NCBI GenBank assembly: GCA_029204225.1
Contig: CM055092.1
Span: 45,576,087-45,640,086, forward strand
DNA from: Diphasiastrum complanatum
Taxonomy: Eukaryota; Streptophyta; Lycopodiopsida; Lycopodiales; Lycopodiaceae
DNA length: 64,000 bases
Reading direction: 5' to 3'
Part shown: piece by piece, positions 1-9,918 of the stretch
Numbering within the stretch: position 1 is the stretch's first letter
How the letters are laid out: every line of letters starts with the position of its first letter
The notes under the pieces: model-generated
Told to the model about the DNA's origin: nothing
What the model saw: only the letters and a program-made list of their open reading frames with translations
Database searches by the model: none
Translations under genes and position numbers: made by a program

Positions 1-1
1 A

Positions 2-21
2 ATCTGATGTCCTCATCAGAT
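2..21. repeat. Short perfect palindrome at window edge
   Basis: Two 8-bp arms (ATCTGATG / CATCAGAT) flank a 4-bp spacer. About 24 bp including this palindrome recurs in reverse complement at 42281-42304. This suggests a piece of a dispersed repeat rather than chance. Its identity is unknown. Confidence 0.5.
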
Positions 22-219
22 GTCAAGAGGTGTTGGAAGATAGATTACTTGATCTACTAATCAACCAATGATTAGATCTCATCAAAAATCTAGCAAGAAC
101 AACAAGCAAATGATTAAACTTGAGACCTACTAGCTTCACACATGTGAAGAACAGTACTTGTGTGGCCTTACAGTAGAGAGTGAAGTACACAAGTGTTAGA
201 AAGCAATAGAACCATAAAA

Positions 220-1026
220 TCACAACTCAAATATGAACTTGAGAGCTTTGCAATACTTAGGCTTATCAAAATTGGCAAGACTATGCATGCTATGATAACA
301 TAGAGTTTGTATCATATCTTCATGCTCGGTTATCATGCTAATCTCATATCTAATGAGGCTAAATACTTCATTATGGAGATAAGTTTCCTTAAAGGATGAT
401 TCACTTACTCTCATAAAGAGTTTACAATTTGCCTTGATACATGCAAAAAGACAATTTTTCACACTACGAGTGGACAAATCACTCTTGCTCTTGCAAGACT
501 CAAGAGCATACATTTGATGACATGACCATTTGCTTTCTAATTGATCTAAAATCAATTTCAAATCTTTAAGAACATCAACTATGTTTTCAAGAGAAACACC
601 ATACTCAACTAGTATTGCTTTACTCCAACTTTGAGATGCAAAAGTCTTACTAAAGCAAATTGATTCACCAAATGACATAAGAGAAGCAAGCATGAGATGT
701 ATACCTCTTGAAATGTGCTCCTCTTTTTCTTGAAATGTGAGCCATATGAGCTCAACCATGTCTCTTGATATTCTTCTTGGAATCATAACTTGAGAAGGAC
801 TCTCCTCCTCAATCCTTGACACACTTGAACCTCGAGATGACTCCTCAAGATCAACTTCTTGGTGCTGCTCCTTGATGGAAATCCGAGGCCTCCATGTCTC
901 AAAATGATCACAACAAACATGATCATATAATGTGCACTTCATATGATCATCAACGTTACTTATGCTAGAACCATAAGTCCAAAAACTTACCACACCTTGG
1001 CATGATTTTTCTAATATTAAAATCAA
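220..1026 (-). CDS. Unrecognised 268-aa ORF, copy 2 of a diverged pair
   Basis: The function is not recognised. The reading frame has an acidic, Ser-rich N-terminal part (runs such as EESSRGSS and RIEEESPSQ). A helical, Cys-containing C-terminal part holds motifs KAILVEYG, CKLFMRVSES and YLHNEVFSLIRYEI. The same motifs occur in the same order in the neighbouring frame at 965-1369 (KAILVECD, CKLLMRISEA, YIHKQVVSLIEIEI), so the two are diverged tandem copies. No transposase, integrase or common plant domain is visible. It lies on the strand of the copia remnant at 1730-3480 and 3' of it, so it may be a captured or satellite-like repeated ORF, or exons of a decaying host gene. The start is simply the first Met of the open frame, and expression is unproven. 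Confidence 0.3.
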   Translation of the reverse strand: MILILEKSCQGVVSFWTYGSSISNVDDHMKCTLYDHVCCDHFETWRPRISIKEQHQEVDLEESSRGSSVSRIEEESPSQVMIPRRISRDMVELIWLTFQEKEEHISRGIHLMLASLMSFGESICFSKTFASQSWSKAILVEYGVSLENIVDVLKDLKLILDQLESKWSCHQMYALESCKSKSDLSTRSVKNCLFACIKANCKLFMRVSESSFKETYLHNEVFSLIRYEISMITEHEDMIQTLCYHSMHSLANFDKPKYCKALKFIFEL

Positions 1027-1369
1027 AAAATATTTCTATCTCAATAAGGCTAACTACTTGCTTATGGATATAAGTGTCCACTTTGGATGCTTCGCTTATT
1101 CTCATAAGAAGTTTACAACTTACCTTTAAAATTGAAAATTTACAATTTTCAACATTATGAATGAACACATCATTCATGATCTTATTGAAACCAAAAGAAA
1201 ATACATTATGAAGACATTTCCATTTCCTTGACTTCATATTCAATGTGAGTTTACAAGGAAAAAATGCTTTTTTATCTATTGAGGCATCACACTCAACTAG
1301 TATTGCCTTAATCCCCATTTGAGATACAAAAATCTCTTCAAAGCAAAATAGTTCTTCATAAGATGTCAT
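965..1369 (-). CDS. Unrecognised 134-aa ORF, copy 1 of a diverged pair
   Basis: This frame overlaps the start of the 220-1026 ORF by 62 bp on the same strand. Its residues about 15-120 align without large gaps to the C-terminal half of that ORF (shared KAILVE, CKL-MR-SEA, TY-H--V-SLI-EI). It therefore represents an earlier copy lacking the acidic N-terminal part, or a second exon of the same gene family. Conservation of amino-acid motifs despite extensive nucleotide divergence suggests past selection on protein sequence. No family can be assigned. Confidence 0.3.
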   Translation of the reverse strand: MTSYEELFCFEEIFVSQMGIKAILVECDASIDKKAFFPCKLTLNMKSRKWKCLHNVFSFGFNKIMNDVFIHNVENCKFSILKVSCKLLMRISEASKVDTYIHKQVVSLIEIEIFFDFNIRKIMPRCGKFLDLWF

Positions 1370-1710
1370 GAGAGCATAAATTGAACTATTTTCATTTTGT
1401 GATTGCTCCTCCTTAATCTTTCTTGTTTTTCAAATCATTGTTTCCAATTTACTTTGTGCATGCCTTGCATGTCACTTTGGATCACTTACAATCATTGCAT
1501 GTGATATGCCACGAGTTTCTATAAGCTCATAATTGGCATTTCTATGTCTATATTCTATATGCATGTTGTATATGGCCAACTAGACTCAAGAAACCATGTA
1601 GCCCGAGCTTCTTCTAGGCCAAATTTGGCACTTGCAATATGAAACATTACATACACATAGAAAAAACTTTTTCTAAAGCCTAAACTCAAGATAAATGATT
1701 TCTCATTTTC

Positions 1711-1720
1711 AACACTCCTA
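1711..1720 (-). other. Possible polypurine tract/3' LTR start of copia remnant D
   Basis: Just downstream of the RNase H stop, the minus strand reads a purine-rich TTTTAGGAG followed by TGTTGAAAATG. The TG would open a 3' LTR at 1714 running towards lower coordinates. No second LTR copy is present to confirm it. Confidence 0.3.
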
Positions 1721-1729
1721 AAAATTAAT

Positions 1730-3480
1730 CTATGTTGACTTGAACATGGATCTTGGAATTAATCCAAGATTGGCTCTATGCTTGATGAAGGAATTTTTGC
1801 TCAAAGGTTTGGTGAGCAAATCTGCAATACATGATGATGTGTCGATGTGTTCCAAATAGATTTTTCCTCCAATGAGCTTCTTTCTCACGAAGTGATGTGC
1901 AACTTCGATATGTTTGCTCGTTGCATGAAATATTGGGTTGTTGGCAAGGGCTTGTGCTGAAATATTGTCACACATGATCAATGGTAGATCATCTTCCTTG
2001 ATAGTCTTTAGCTCCAAAGCAACCTCTTGATCCAAAGCACTTCTTTTGTTGTAGTAGTAAGTGCCTTATATTTAGCTTCACATGATAAGAGTGATATGGT
2101 ATCTTGTTTTTTAGAAAGCCAAGATATTAAATTTCCTCCAAGATATATGACATATGCACTTGTACATTTCCGATCTACTTTGTCACTAGCAAAATTCGAG
2201 TCAGAATAGCCAACAATAGAAAGATCTTCACTTTTGTATAACAGACCATAATCATAGGTTGAAGATATATACCTAAGTACCCTTTTGGCCATTTTCCAAT
2301 GATGAATAGTAGGATTTTGCATAGCTTGGCTTAACTTATGGACACTAAAACTTACATCAGGCCTAGTTATAGTAAGCCAAATTAAGGAGCCTATAAGACT
2401 TTTAAAAAGAGTGATGTCCTCGAAGGATCTTTCATCACCTTTATTAGGGTCTTTTACAATTTTCTCCATAGGAGTATCAATACTCTTACAATCTAGCATA
2501 TTAAAAAATTTCAACATCAAAAGAGCATACTTAGATTAACAAATAAAAGCTTTTACATTATGGAAGTCAATCTCTAATCCTAAGATATAATGAATTCTTC
2601 CAAGATCTTGCATCTTGAATTCTCCTTTAAGTGCAATCTTAGTTTCTTCAACTAAATTGATACAACTCCCACTTAGGATAATATCATCAACATAAATTAG
2701 AAGAATGACAATATTACTAGCATAGAACTTGATATACAAGGAAGGATCAAAATTGCTAAGATTGAATCCTAGTGAGATAAGGAAAGTGCTTAGTCGAGAA
2801 TACCACGATCTTGGTGCCTGCTTTAGTCCATAAAGACTTTTGAAGAACAAGCAAGGTCTTGTCTTGGATAAACCTAGGAGGTTGTTCCATATAGATCTTT
2901 TCTTCTAGATATCCATTTAAGAAAGCATTTGAGACATGTAGTTGGAAAACTTGCCATTTGAAAAACAAGCAATAAAAATGATGACTCTTATTGATACCAT
3001 ATTTGCAACAGGAGCAAAAGTCTCCTCATAATCAAGTCCATAAACTTGGGCAAAGCCTTTTGTACAAAGTCTTGTCTTATACTTGTTGATTGTGCCATCT
3101 TGATTATATTTGACTCAAAAAATCCATTTGCAACCAATAGTATGTTTGTTGGATGGAAGATCCACAAGCTCCCATGTATTGTTGGTAATCAATGCATCAT
3201 ATTCCTCCTTCATGGCTAGAAACCATTCTCTTGAGTTGAGTGCTTCATGTACATCCTTTGGCTTTTCATGTGAAACAAAATATGCATAATTAGTGGAGTT
3301 GAGTTTCACCTGTTTGCTTTTATCTCCATATGTGAGCCTCTTAGGCTTGAATCTTTCTCTCAGTGATCTCCTTGGTGAGAAAACTCGAGGTGACTCCTCA
3401 ATTCTCGGCCCCATCTCACCATGGAGAGTGGTGCATTCAAGGCTCTCTTCCAAAACTAGCCAAGATGCCATTTTTGTCAA
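1730..3480 (-). pseudogene. Copia remnant D: RT and RNase H (broken)
   Basis: This is the C-terminal half of a Ty1/copia Pol polyprotein on the minus strand, spread over several frames. In coding order it holds the RT leader with REWFLAMKEEYDAL and GCKWIF (3115-3480). The RT core follows (2536-2968), with LKQAPRSWYSRL and the catalytic motif YVDD. Next come TRPDVSFSVHKLSQ and RNase H SDSNFASDK (2008-2520), then the RNase H tail NPIFHATSKHIEV and ADLLTKPLSK (1730-2035). The frame breaks, and about 150 bp between 2968 and 3115 translates only with interruptions. Gag, protease and integrase are absent beyond 3480. It is an inactive fragment with no visible target duplication. Confidence 0.9.
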
Positions 3481-4121
3481 AGGCTAGGGAGGCCATTCAA
3501 GTTTCCCCTTTTGTACACCCTAGAAGCCCAAAATGTCAATGGCTAGTGGGTGTACCTCCCAAATTTTTTAGCCTCCAAGGTGTTTTGGCATTTATTATCC
3601 AAATTTTGGGTGAGGCCCTTTTTCAACCCCTATTTTTAGTAGGTGGCCTTCATTTTTCTTTGGGTACCTTTGTTTTTGGCCTTTCTTTGATTTTTCAAGA
3701 GTCATGCGCCTACTGCTCATTTGTCTGGGTTTTTGGTCTGTTGGATAACCACTTGGCCCACACATTTCGTTAATTGCCTGTAAATTGCCCGAACTTTGCC
3801 GTTAGGGTCTCTGTGATTCCTTGACACTAAATCCATATTTCTCGGTCCCGTTTTTGCCCGAAACTTTTCTTTCTCGGATTTTTCTTCTGTGATTGACTTT
3901 TTCGACATTCATGACAAGGGCTCCCACGAAAACACGGTTTTCCTGAAAAATACACTGAGTGATCAACCGATTCGACTGGGAATAACCACTTCTCCTCTCT
4001 GTATTGACTCTTCTCTCAAGCCCTATATTCTGACAATAGTCCATGTAGGACAACTTATTGTCCTAAGATCCAATACACAAGATGGTAGGAAGAAGTACTG
4101 GTTTTTTGCTAGTCTATGGAA

Positions 4122-4343
4122 TCAATTGAATGTGCAAGGTGTCCTGCATGATTTGCCACGTGGAAGACATACATTGTTAGCCGATGCCATGTCCTGAGGT
4201 GTCGATGCAGAACCTCTCCACTCAAAAGGGCCTCTAGCAGAGATGAAGTTGAGAGCAGAGTCTGAGAGCACAAGAATTATTAGTGCTAGGCTAAAATATA
4301 TAGTTGTGAGCCCCATGGTATGTCCCGAAAGATGGACAGCCAT
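4122..4343 (-). CDS. Candidate small secreted Cys-containing peptide
   Basis: This is a 73-aa ORF. From its internal Met10 (codon at 4314-4316) it begins with a very good signal-peptide-like stretch, MGLTTIYFSLALIILVLSDS, followed by a polar region and a C-terminal VCLPRGKSCRTPCTFN with spacing C-x6-C-x3-C. Signal peptide, short mature part and Cys-rich tail are typical of plant secreted signalling peptides, but it matches no family known to me. The opposite strand is also open here (4198-4407), so one of the two may be a shadow. There is no transcript evidence, and the upstream region shows no clear TATA box. Confidence 0.28.
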   Translation of the reverse strand: MAVHLSGHTMGLTTIYFSLALIILVLSDSALNFISARGPFEWRGSASTPQDMASANNVCLPRGKSCRTPCTFN

Positions 4344-4407
4344 GTGGGAGCTAGCAAAGATTGGGGTTCACTCTGTTGCAAGAGGTGGACTCCAAAACAA
4401 TATGTAA
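4198..4407 (+). other. Open 69-codon stretch, possible terminal exon
   Basis: Following a TGA at 4195-4197, the frame is open for 69 codons to a TAA. It has gene-like composition (for example SARLKYIVVSPMVCPERW and ELAKIGVHSVARGG). The following AT-rich sequence could be a 3' UTR. It overlaps the candidate secreted peptide on the other strand, and the two interpretations compete. I do not recognise the product. Confidence 0.2.
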
Positions 4408-5345
4408 TTGGGTTCAATAGCTCGTGGCAATAGATACAGACCTCCTCCACGAGTTCTAGAGCATGTGTAATGTACTGAAATGTTGTTGCTCTTTTAATTG
4501 AAAATTATTTCACTTGCATTTCCTTCCATGCTCCACCTTCATGCATTTTGTTTGGGTACTGATGTATGAATGTGCTTGTTGATGCTTTCTTCTCTTAAGG
4601 ATTGGTTTGGGATTAGCATCAGGTAGATGTGCAAGACTTGGAAATCGATCTACTATTCCACTGATTTATAATGTTCCCTAGTTTTGACTCCATGAGGAGT
4701 TTTTGTTACAAATGTTGAGTGACAATTGTAGCAAACACTCTATAGGATTCCTGTTTAGTTAAAATTGTGTTGACGAATCTGTGATTTCAGTAGGAGTAGA
4801 ATTAGTTTAATTCTCTCTTCTTTGAGTAGAGTAGATTAGGAATAATCTGCAGACTATAAACAATCAAGAAATAATCCCAAGCAGAACTGTAGAACATAGG
4901 ATTTGAATTCTGATAGATCCAGATTGAAGTTGAACATCCATTATCAGTAGGATCGAGACCAGATCATTAGTTGTGCCTCTGACAAGCGGGTACAACACCA
5001 CTATACTCCATAATAGACTTCGTGACTAGGTTATAGCTAAATCGATTTGTAGACACGTGAATCCCCTAGCCATACTGAGTCTCTGTCAAAAATTATTGAG
5101 CCTACCATTTTAGACAGAGAATCAGTAAACGTGAGGTAGACGATTTTGAACAAACAAACACCGAGGAATATCAGCAAATAGAGTCCAGTAGATTCTTTAG
5201 CAAACACACGTGACTTGCCACATGGCAGCCTACGACAGGCTTGGTAGATAACAAGCCTATGTGGCCTACTATACAAGCCTATGGTAGGCCTACGTCGCTT
5301 GCCACGTGACATCTTTTGAGCCCCACCTCTTTCTCTCTCTAGGTA

Positions 5346-5495
5346 AATAGGGAGTTGGCTTCCATTGGAGAGAAGATTCATGATGGAGAGCTTGTACAAA
5401 TTGTTCTTAATGGTCTAGGAGATGACTTTGCAAATTTGGTCCAAAGTTTTGCCATCCAAGACACTTTGCCAACTATAGAAAAACTTCATATCCCT
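5346..5495 (+). pseudogene. Copia gag fragment, family E
   Basis: About 50 codons (ELASIGEKI, ELVQIVLNGLG, LVQSF-IQDTLPTI-KLH) match the gag of the family E element at 29408-30127 almost residue for residue. The match stops sharply at 5495, where a different gag-like sequence begins. It is a short gag (UBN2-type) fragment left by recombination or template switching. It has no ends or promoter of its own. Confidence 0.85.
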
Positions 5496-5982
5496 GAAAG
5501 TTGTGATTATAATGAAGAAGATCCAACAGTTCACAACATGTACAACAAAAGATTACATTGTCAAGAGACAAAAGTGCATCTCAATCATTACATCGGTGAT
5601 GATGGAGACTACACTGATGATAACGAGGCTGGTTCCGAATAATACAAAGTTGAAAAAGATAATTCTGAATATCAATCTTCTCTTTGTACAATGGCATTCA
5701 ACGGCACATCCATGCAAACAGAAGATGTTTTCTCTATGGCTCTTAAACCAATTACTAGCACCACTAGGTTACAGACAGGAGATAATACTATTTATGGGAG
5801 CATAGTGACCATTCCTAGTTCTTGTTACAATGGTGTGAGCAGTACATTAGAGGCAAATCAATATTCAACGAAATTCTGACGAAATTCCTTTTGAGAAAAT
5901 ACCAACCTTTGATGGAGAAATGAGTTCTTTACATATTGATGACTGGTAAGATCTATCGTGGATGAAAATATTCAGCTACATT
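5496..5982 (+). pseudogene. Gypsy-type gag, left part (split by A1)
   Basis: This is a degenerate frame (in-frame stops at 5641-5643 and 5877-5879) rich in Asp, Asn and Thr. It ends with IPTFDGEMSSLHIDDW, which resembles the start of the retrotrans_gag capsid domain of Ty3/gypsy elements. The domain is interrupted at 5982 by copia element A1. The frame resumes after the target duplication at 14717, with YFRGKAYD and SWDDFKEF typical of the rest of this domain. The family is known for particle assembly. This copy is dead. Confidence 0.6.
5978..5982 (+). repeat. Target site duplication ACATT, left
   Basis: ACATT directly precedes the TG of the A1 5' LTR and is repeated at 14712-14716 directly after its 3' end. 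Confidence 0.9.
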
Positions 5983-7091
5983 TGTTGGATTTATACCCTC
6001 TACTCTCCTTAGATCCCATTTAATCTGCCTCCAATCATGCTGCATATTTACTAACATTGTCGCATAGTATGCACATTACACACAAATTCGCACAGAGGAA
6101 GAAAAGGCGAAAGAATCGCGACACAGTGTTTTTACACACGTTATGGTGACAGGCGAAAAGGGGACCCTATCTTATAGAATGCCAAAGGTGCCCTAAAAGC
6201 AAAGGCACCCTATAAATCTAATCCTAAGGCTACTTGTAAGAGTGATGCACTTTTCGCATTGTCATCACCAACGATCACTTCAGCACTGACTGACGTTGCA
6301 CCCTTTTCATGCTCACCCCCATGCAGCTGCGCTAATAGATTGACAACGACTGCAGCCACCCATGATCTCTTACAAACAACACATCCACTCTGTACTTTTC
6401 GCATCTGCACACATGTAATATAATGTTTATATACTGGATACCATTTGTGTATTCAGGTTAATGAGTGAATGAATTGATGAATGAGACGAAGTAGATGCCT
6501 TGCGCATTGATTTTTGATTGTCAGCAATAAGGTTTATTCCTTTACAGATTGGATAAGCTTCGTAGGGCACACGGTTTCGTCCGCTATTGTCTTGTGCTTT
6601 ATCGCATTATTGACATGTGTACATGATATACTCAATCCAATACAGTTCTTTGTTCTACGTTCAGATCTACGTTAATATTGCTATGCTTATTATTTATTTT
6701 GTTCGATCTTACTAGTTGTTATTTTTGGTAATAGACGACTAACATTTAGTCTTGTCTTTTGCGAATCTATCGCAACTAATTATCAGTCAAGCACAATCTA
6801 ACTTGTTGCGAATAGTTCGCGACATATAATTTGTCTTGCTATTCGCGACTAACTATGCTTCTGACGCTTCATTCATTCATTAATGTTTGGCTGCATAATC
6901 TAGAATGACCGTGATTTCCATCACTAAAGTTCTGTTTATTCTGATAGACGTAGTCATGCTTACGAAGAGAGTCATATAGCTTGTTCCGCTACGCACAAAC
7001 ATTTTCCGTTAGAGTTCGTTTCTCGTTCGTGTTTTGTTTCTTGTTCGAGTTCGTTTCTCGTTCGTGTTCGTTCATCTCCCTCTCTCCAACA
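5983..7091 (+). repeat. A1 5' LTR (1109 bp)
   Basis: It begins TGTTGGATTTA and ends CTCTCCAACA, giving a terminal TGTTGG/CCAACA inverted repeat. Its last ~300 bp match 14406-14711 and its full length matches 25345-26506. Repeated TTCGTTTCTCGTTCGTGTTCG-like motifs near the 3' end are characteristic of the family. Confidence 0.93.
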
Positions 7092-7103
7092 TGGTATCAG
7101 AGC
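7092..7103 (+). other. A1 primer binding site
   Basis: TGGTATCAGAGC lies directly after the LTR and is complementary to the 3' end of plant initiator-Met tRNA. It is the site for minus-strand cDNA priming. Confidence 0.95.
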
Positions 7104-7247
7104 TATTTTCATAGCTTGATAAGCTTCCACAGTACAAGACTCTACTAGCCGATAGAGTAATTGTTTTCTTGTTCTGTACGTTCAGTATCAGATTTTCATA
7201 CTTAAGTTACTGATAGTTTCTCCTATCACTTAGACTGACTCTTCCAC

Positions 7248-7878
7248 ATGGATTCCCAAGGGAAAGCCAATCCTATCATTAACAAGCTTGATGGAGCTAA
7301 TTACCATCTGTGGAAATTTAAGATGAAAACTATACTAATGGCAAAAGAATTGTACGACGTTGTTACAAGTGCAGAAGAAAAACCCGAAGCAGACGACACG
7401 ATAATCGCCAGATGGAAGCTGAAGGATGAAAAAGCTTTCGTGCTGATCATCCTCAACATCACGGATACCCAAATCGGCCATGTATCCGAGGCTCAGACAT
7501 CGAAAGAAGTCTGGGACATCTTGAGCACACTATACAAAGTGCGAGATATAGCTTCCAAGCTACATCTCAGAAAGAAGTTGTACTCCCAAGATGACGAATG
7601 GTGATTCTCTGCAGAATCACATTAATCAATTCAAGAACCTACTAAGACAAATGACCGCTGTCGGATCTGTCATGGACAATCAAGACGCAATGATGCAACT
7701 GCTTACAAGCTTGCCAAGTTCTTACGACAGCTGGGTGATGATCATCACGACTCATCCAGAATTGACTCTCTCGAGAGTCATTACTATGTTGTTGCAGGAA
7801 GACACGCGAAGGAACGAAGCCTTGAGTTCCTCAGCTGATTCTCACACCTTGTACACCAACAAGAGCACGACAAAGTAG
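7248..7878 (+). pseudogene. A1 gag (frameshifted)
   Basis: This is copia gag with the usual N-terminus (NKLDGANYHLWKFKMKT), EAKTSKEVWDILSTLY-type and LLTSLPSSYDSWV motifs. It is read in one frame from 7248 to 7604 and in another from 7591 to 7878, so a frameshift lies at about 7595. The ATG at 7248 lies 145 bp downstream of the primer site, as expected. Gag forms the virus-like particle. The equivalent in A-prime starts at 59078 and is recognisably homologous. The copy cannot make full-length protein. Confidence 0.92.
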
Positions 7879-8505
7879 AAGAAGAAGTAAAGCCCGAAGC
7901 AATCAAAGCTAGACCAGAAACCAGCTCAAAACAAGGAACAATCGAATCCGCAAACAAAGAAAAAGCTGTTCTGCAGATACTACAAACGAAACAACCATGA
8001 AATACAAGATTGCCAAATACTTCAAGTGAAGAACAACAACAAAGGACAGTCGAATCAAGTGGCAAATGCAGCTATAGAAGTTCCACAGCCTAATCAAGAA
8101 GCAGATCATGATGCCTTCATGACCAACCATCAAGGAGCATCTGGCGACAGTTCTTGGTTTCTGGATTCTAGAGCCACTCAGCACATGACTAGCCTCATTG
8201 GCTATTTCGAGTCCTATACACCTTACAGTACTCAGAAATTCGTTCACCTTGGCGACAATAGCACACAAGCTATTAAAGATGAAGGCACTATAAGATTATG
8301 TTTTGCAAATGATCAGTCTAAGCTACTCTAAAGTCCTGCATGTACCAAAGTTATCTACGAATTTGCCCTTTGTAAGCAGAAACACAGATCTAGGACAGAG
8401 AGTAGAGTTCGAATGTGATCAGTGTAAAGTAGTTGATAGGATAAGCAAGATCCTAGCACTCAGAAAGAGACATGGATACTTGTATAAGTTGAGTCAGTTT
8501 TATGA
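7879..8505 (+). pseudogene. A1 zinc knuckle, protease and pre-integrase start
   Basis: A broken CCHC knuckle (FCRYYKRNNHEIQDC, second Cys replaced by Tyr) is followed by the aspartic protease region. There the expected DSG catalytic triplet reads DSR (8164-8172, WFLDSRATQHMT). The pre-integrase part (LGQRVEFECDQC, ILALRKRHGYLYKL) ends at about 8505, where the antisense element C sequence begins. Loss of the protease Gly in the catalytic motif and several frame changes make it non-functional. Homologous, better preserved sequence is at 59834-60620. Confidence 0.88.
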
Positions 8506-8507
8506 AC

Positions 8508-9880
8508 TGGACCTGGAGCTCTCCTTTCGAGATCAAATCTCAAATGTGATGGTACTTCAGAGGAATGTGCTTCGTGTTTGAATGGAAGACAGGATCCTGG
8601 GATAGATAGATGGCACTCTGGGAGTCCATCATTATCGTGCTTGGCCCCTCTTGTGGTATCCTGATTGCCTCCAACATCATCCGCAGCCACACTACCTCAT
8701 TCGCCACTTTCGAGACTGCGACATACTCAGCTTTGCAAGAGGATTGACCTACCAAGGTTTTCTTTTTGCATATCCAGCTGATTGCAGCTCCACACGCTAT
8801 TGTACATCCTCCAATAATGGACTTGTTGTCATCCTTGCAACTCACCTAGTTCGCATCACTGTAGTGATGCAGCTCGAATCCTTTCTCCTCATTTCTAGTT
8901 CTGTAGGTTAATCCAATATTCTGGGTACCCTTCAGATACTGTAGGATTCGTTTGGCCATTTTCCAATGTGCTAGACCAGGATTGGAACAGAATTGGCTCA
9001 ATGCGTAAACAGAGAAGGCCAGATCCGATCTGGTACAAATTGTCAAGTACATCAGACTTGCGATTAAGTTCTGGTAGGGTATACCTGCCATCTTCTGTTC
9101 TTCTTCTTCTGTTTTTGGGCAATCTTGTTTCGTGAGCTTGGCTCCAGCTATCATTGGTGTGGCTTTCTCTTTGCAGTCCATCATGTGGTACTGCTTTAGC
9201 ACTTTTCTAGCATATTCTACCTGACTCAAGTGCATTTCGCCATTTGTTCGATCTCTTCTGATCTCCAACCCTAGGCGTTTTGTTGCTTCTCCAAGATCTG
9301 TGATTTCGTAGCTTTCAGAAATCTGACTCTTCGTGTCTTTGATCAGCATCAAGGAATTTCCTATCATCAGCGAATCATCCACAAAAATGGTCAATATCAC
9401 AAAATCCTTTCTTACTCTTTTGATGTAGACATTACAGTCTGGTTGAGTAGGGTTGAAGTCTAAAGACTTCAGAAGACCATCAGGCTTTTTGTACCAGGCT
9501 CGTGATGCTTGTTTTAGACCGTAGATGCATCTCTGCAATCGACAGACATATTGTTTGTTGTCAGGGTCTTCATAGCCTTCAAGTTGCTTCATGAAGATTT
9601 TCTCCTCTAGATCTCCGTGGAGAAAGGCCGTTTTCACGTCAATCTGGTGAATTTCCAGACTGTACTGTGTGGCATATGCAAGGAGTAGCCTTATGCTTGT
9701 CATCTTCACCATGGGCGAATATGTGTCGAAATAATCGACACCATATCTCTGCGTGTAGCCCTTTGCGACAAGCCTTGCCTTGTAGCGACCAATAATGCCA
9801 TCTGATTTTAGCTTTTTCTTGTACAACCACTTGCAGTCGACTATTTTCTATTTTTTGGTAGTGGCTCTAATGTCCATGCC
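8508..9880 (-). pseudogene. Element C reverse transcriptase and RNase H
   Basis: A 326-codon open stretch (8846-9826) holds the RT domain: KARLVAKGYTQRYGVDY, DVKTAFLHGDLEE, YGLKQASRAWY and the catalytic motif FVDD (Phe in place of the usual Tyr), then DLGEATKRLGLEI and KMAKRILQYLKGTQ. RNase H continues at 8540-8845 after a frame change, with ISWICKKKTLVGQSSCKAEY and NTKHIPLKYHHI, and is cut at about 8508 just after KGELQV. RT and RNase H copy the element RNA to DNA in particles. The frame change, a stop following KYHHI and the loss of the tail show it is inactive. Confidence 0.92.
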
Positions 9881-9918
9881 TCATTTTGCCTCATCGACTT
9901 GATCTCCCTTGACATTGC

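Larger units (their letters stand above)
3481..5345. other. Anonymous AT-rich spacer
   Basis: No recognised gene was found here apart from the two short overlapping frames listed separately at 4122-4407. Around 5208-5333 there is an imperfect inverted arrangement of CACGTG, GCCTAC and AGGCTTG motifs, perhaps a decayed MITE or LTR segment. Nothing else could be supported. Confidence 0.5.

Noticed and set aside
5037-5399. 120-codon minus-strand ORF
   Set aside because: It overlaps the plus-strand copia gag fragment and shows no protein motif.
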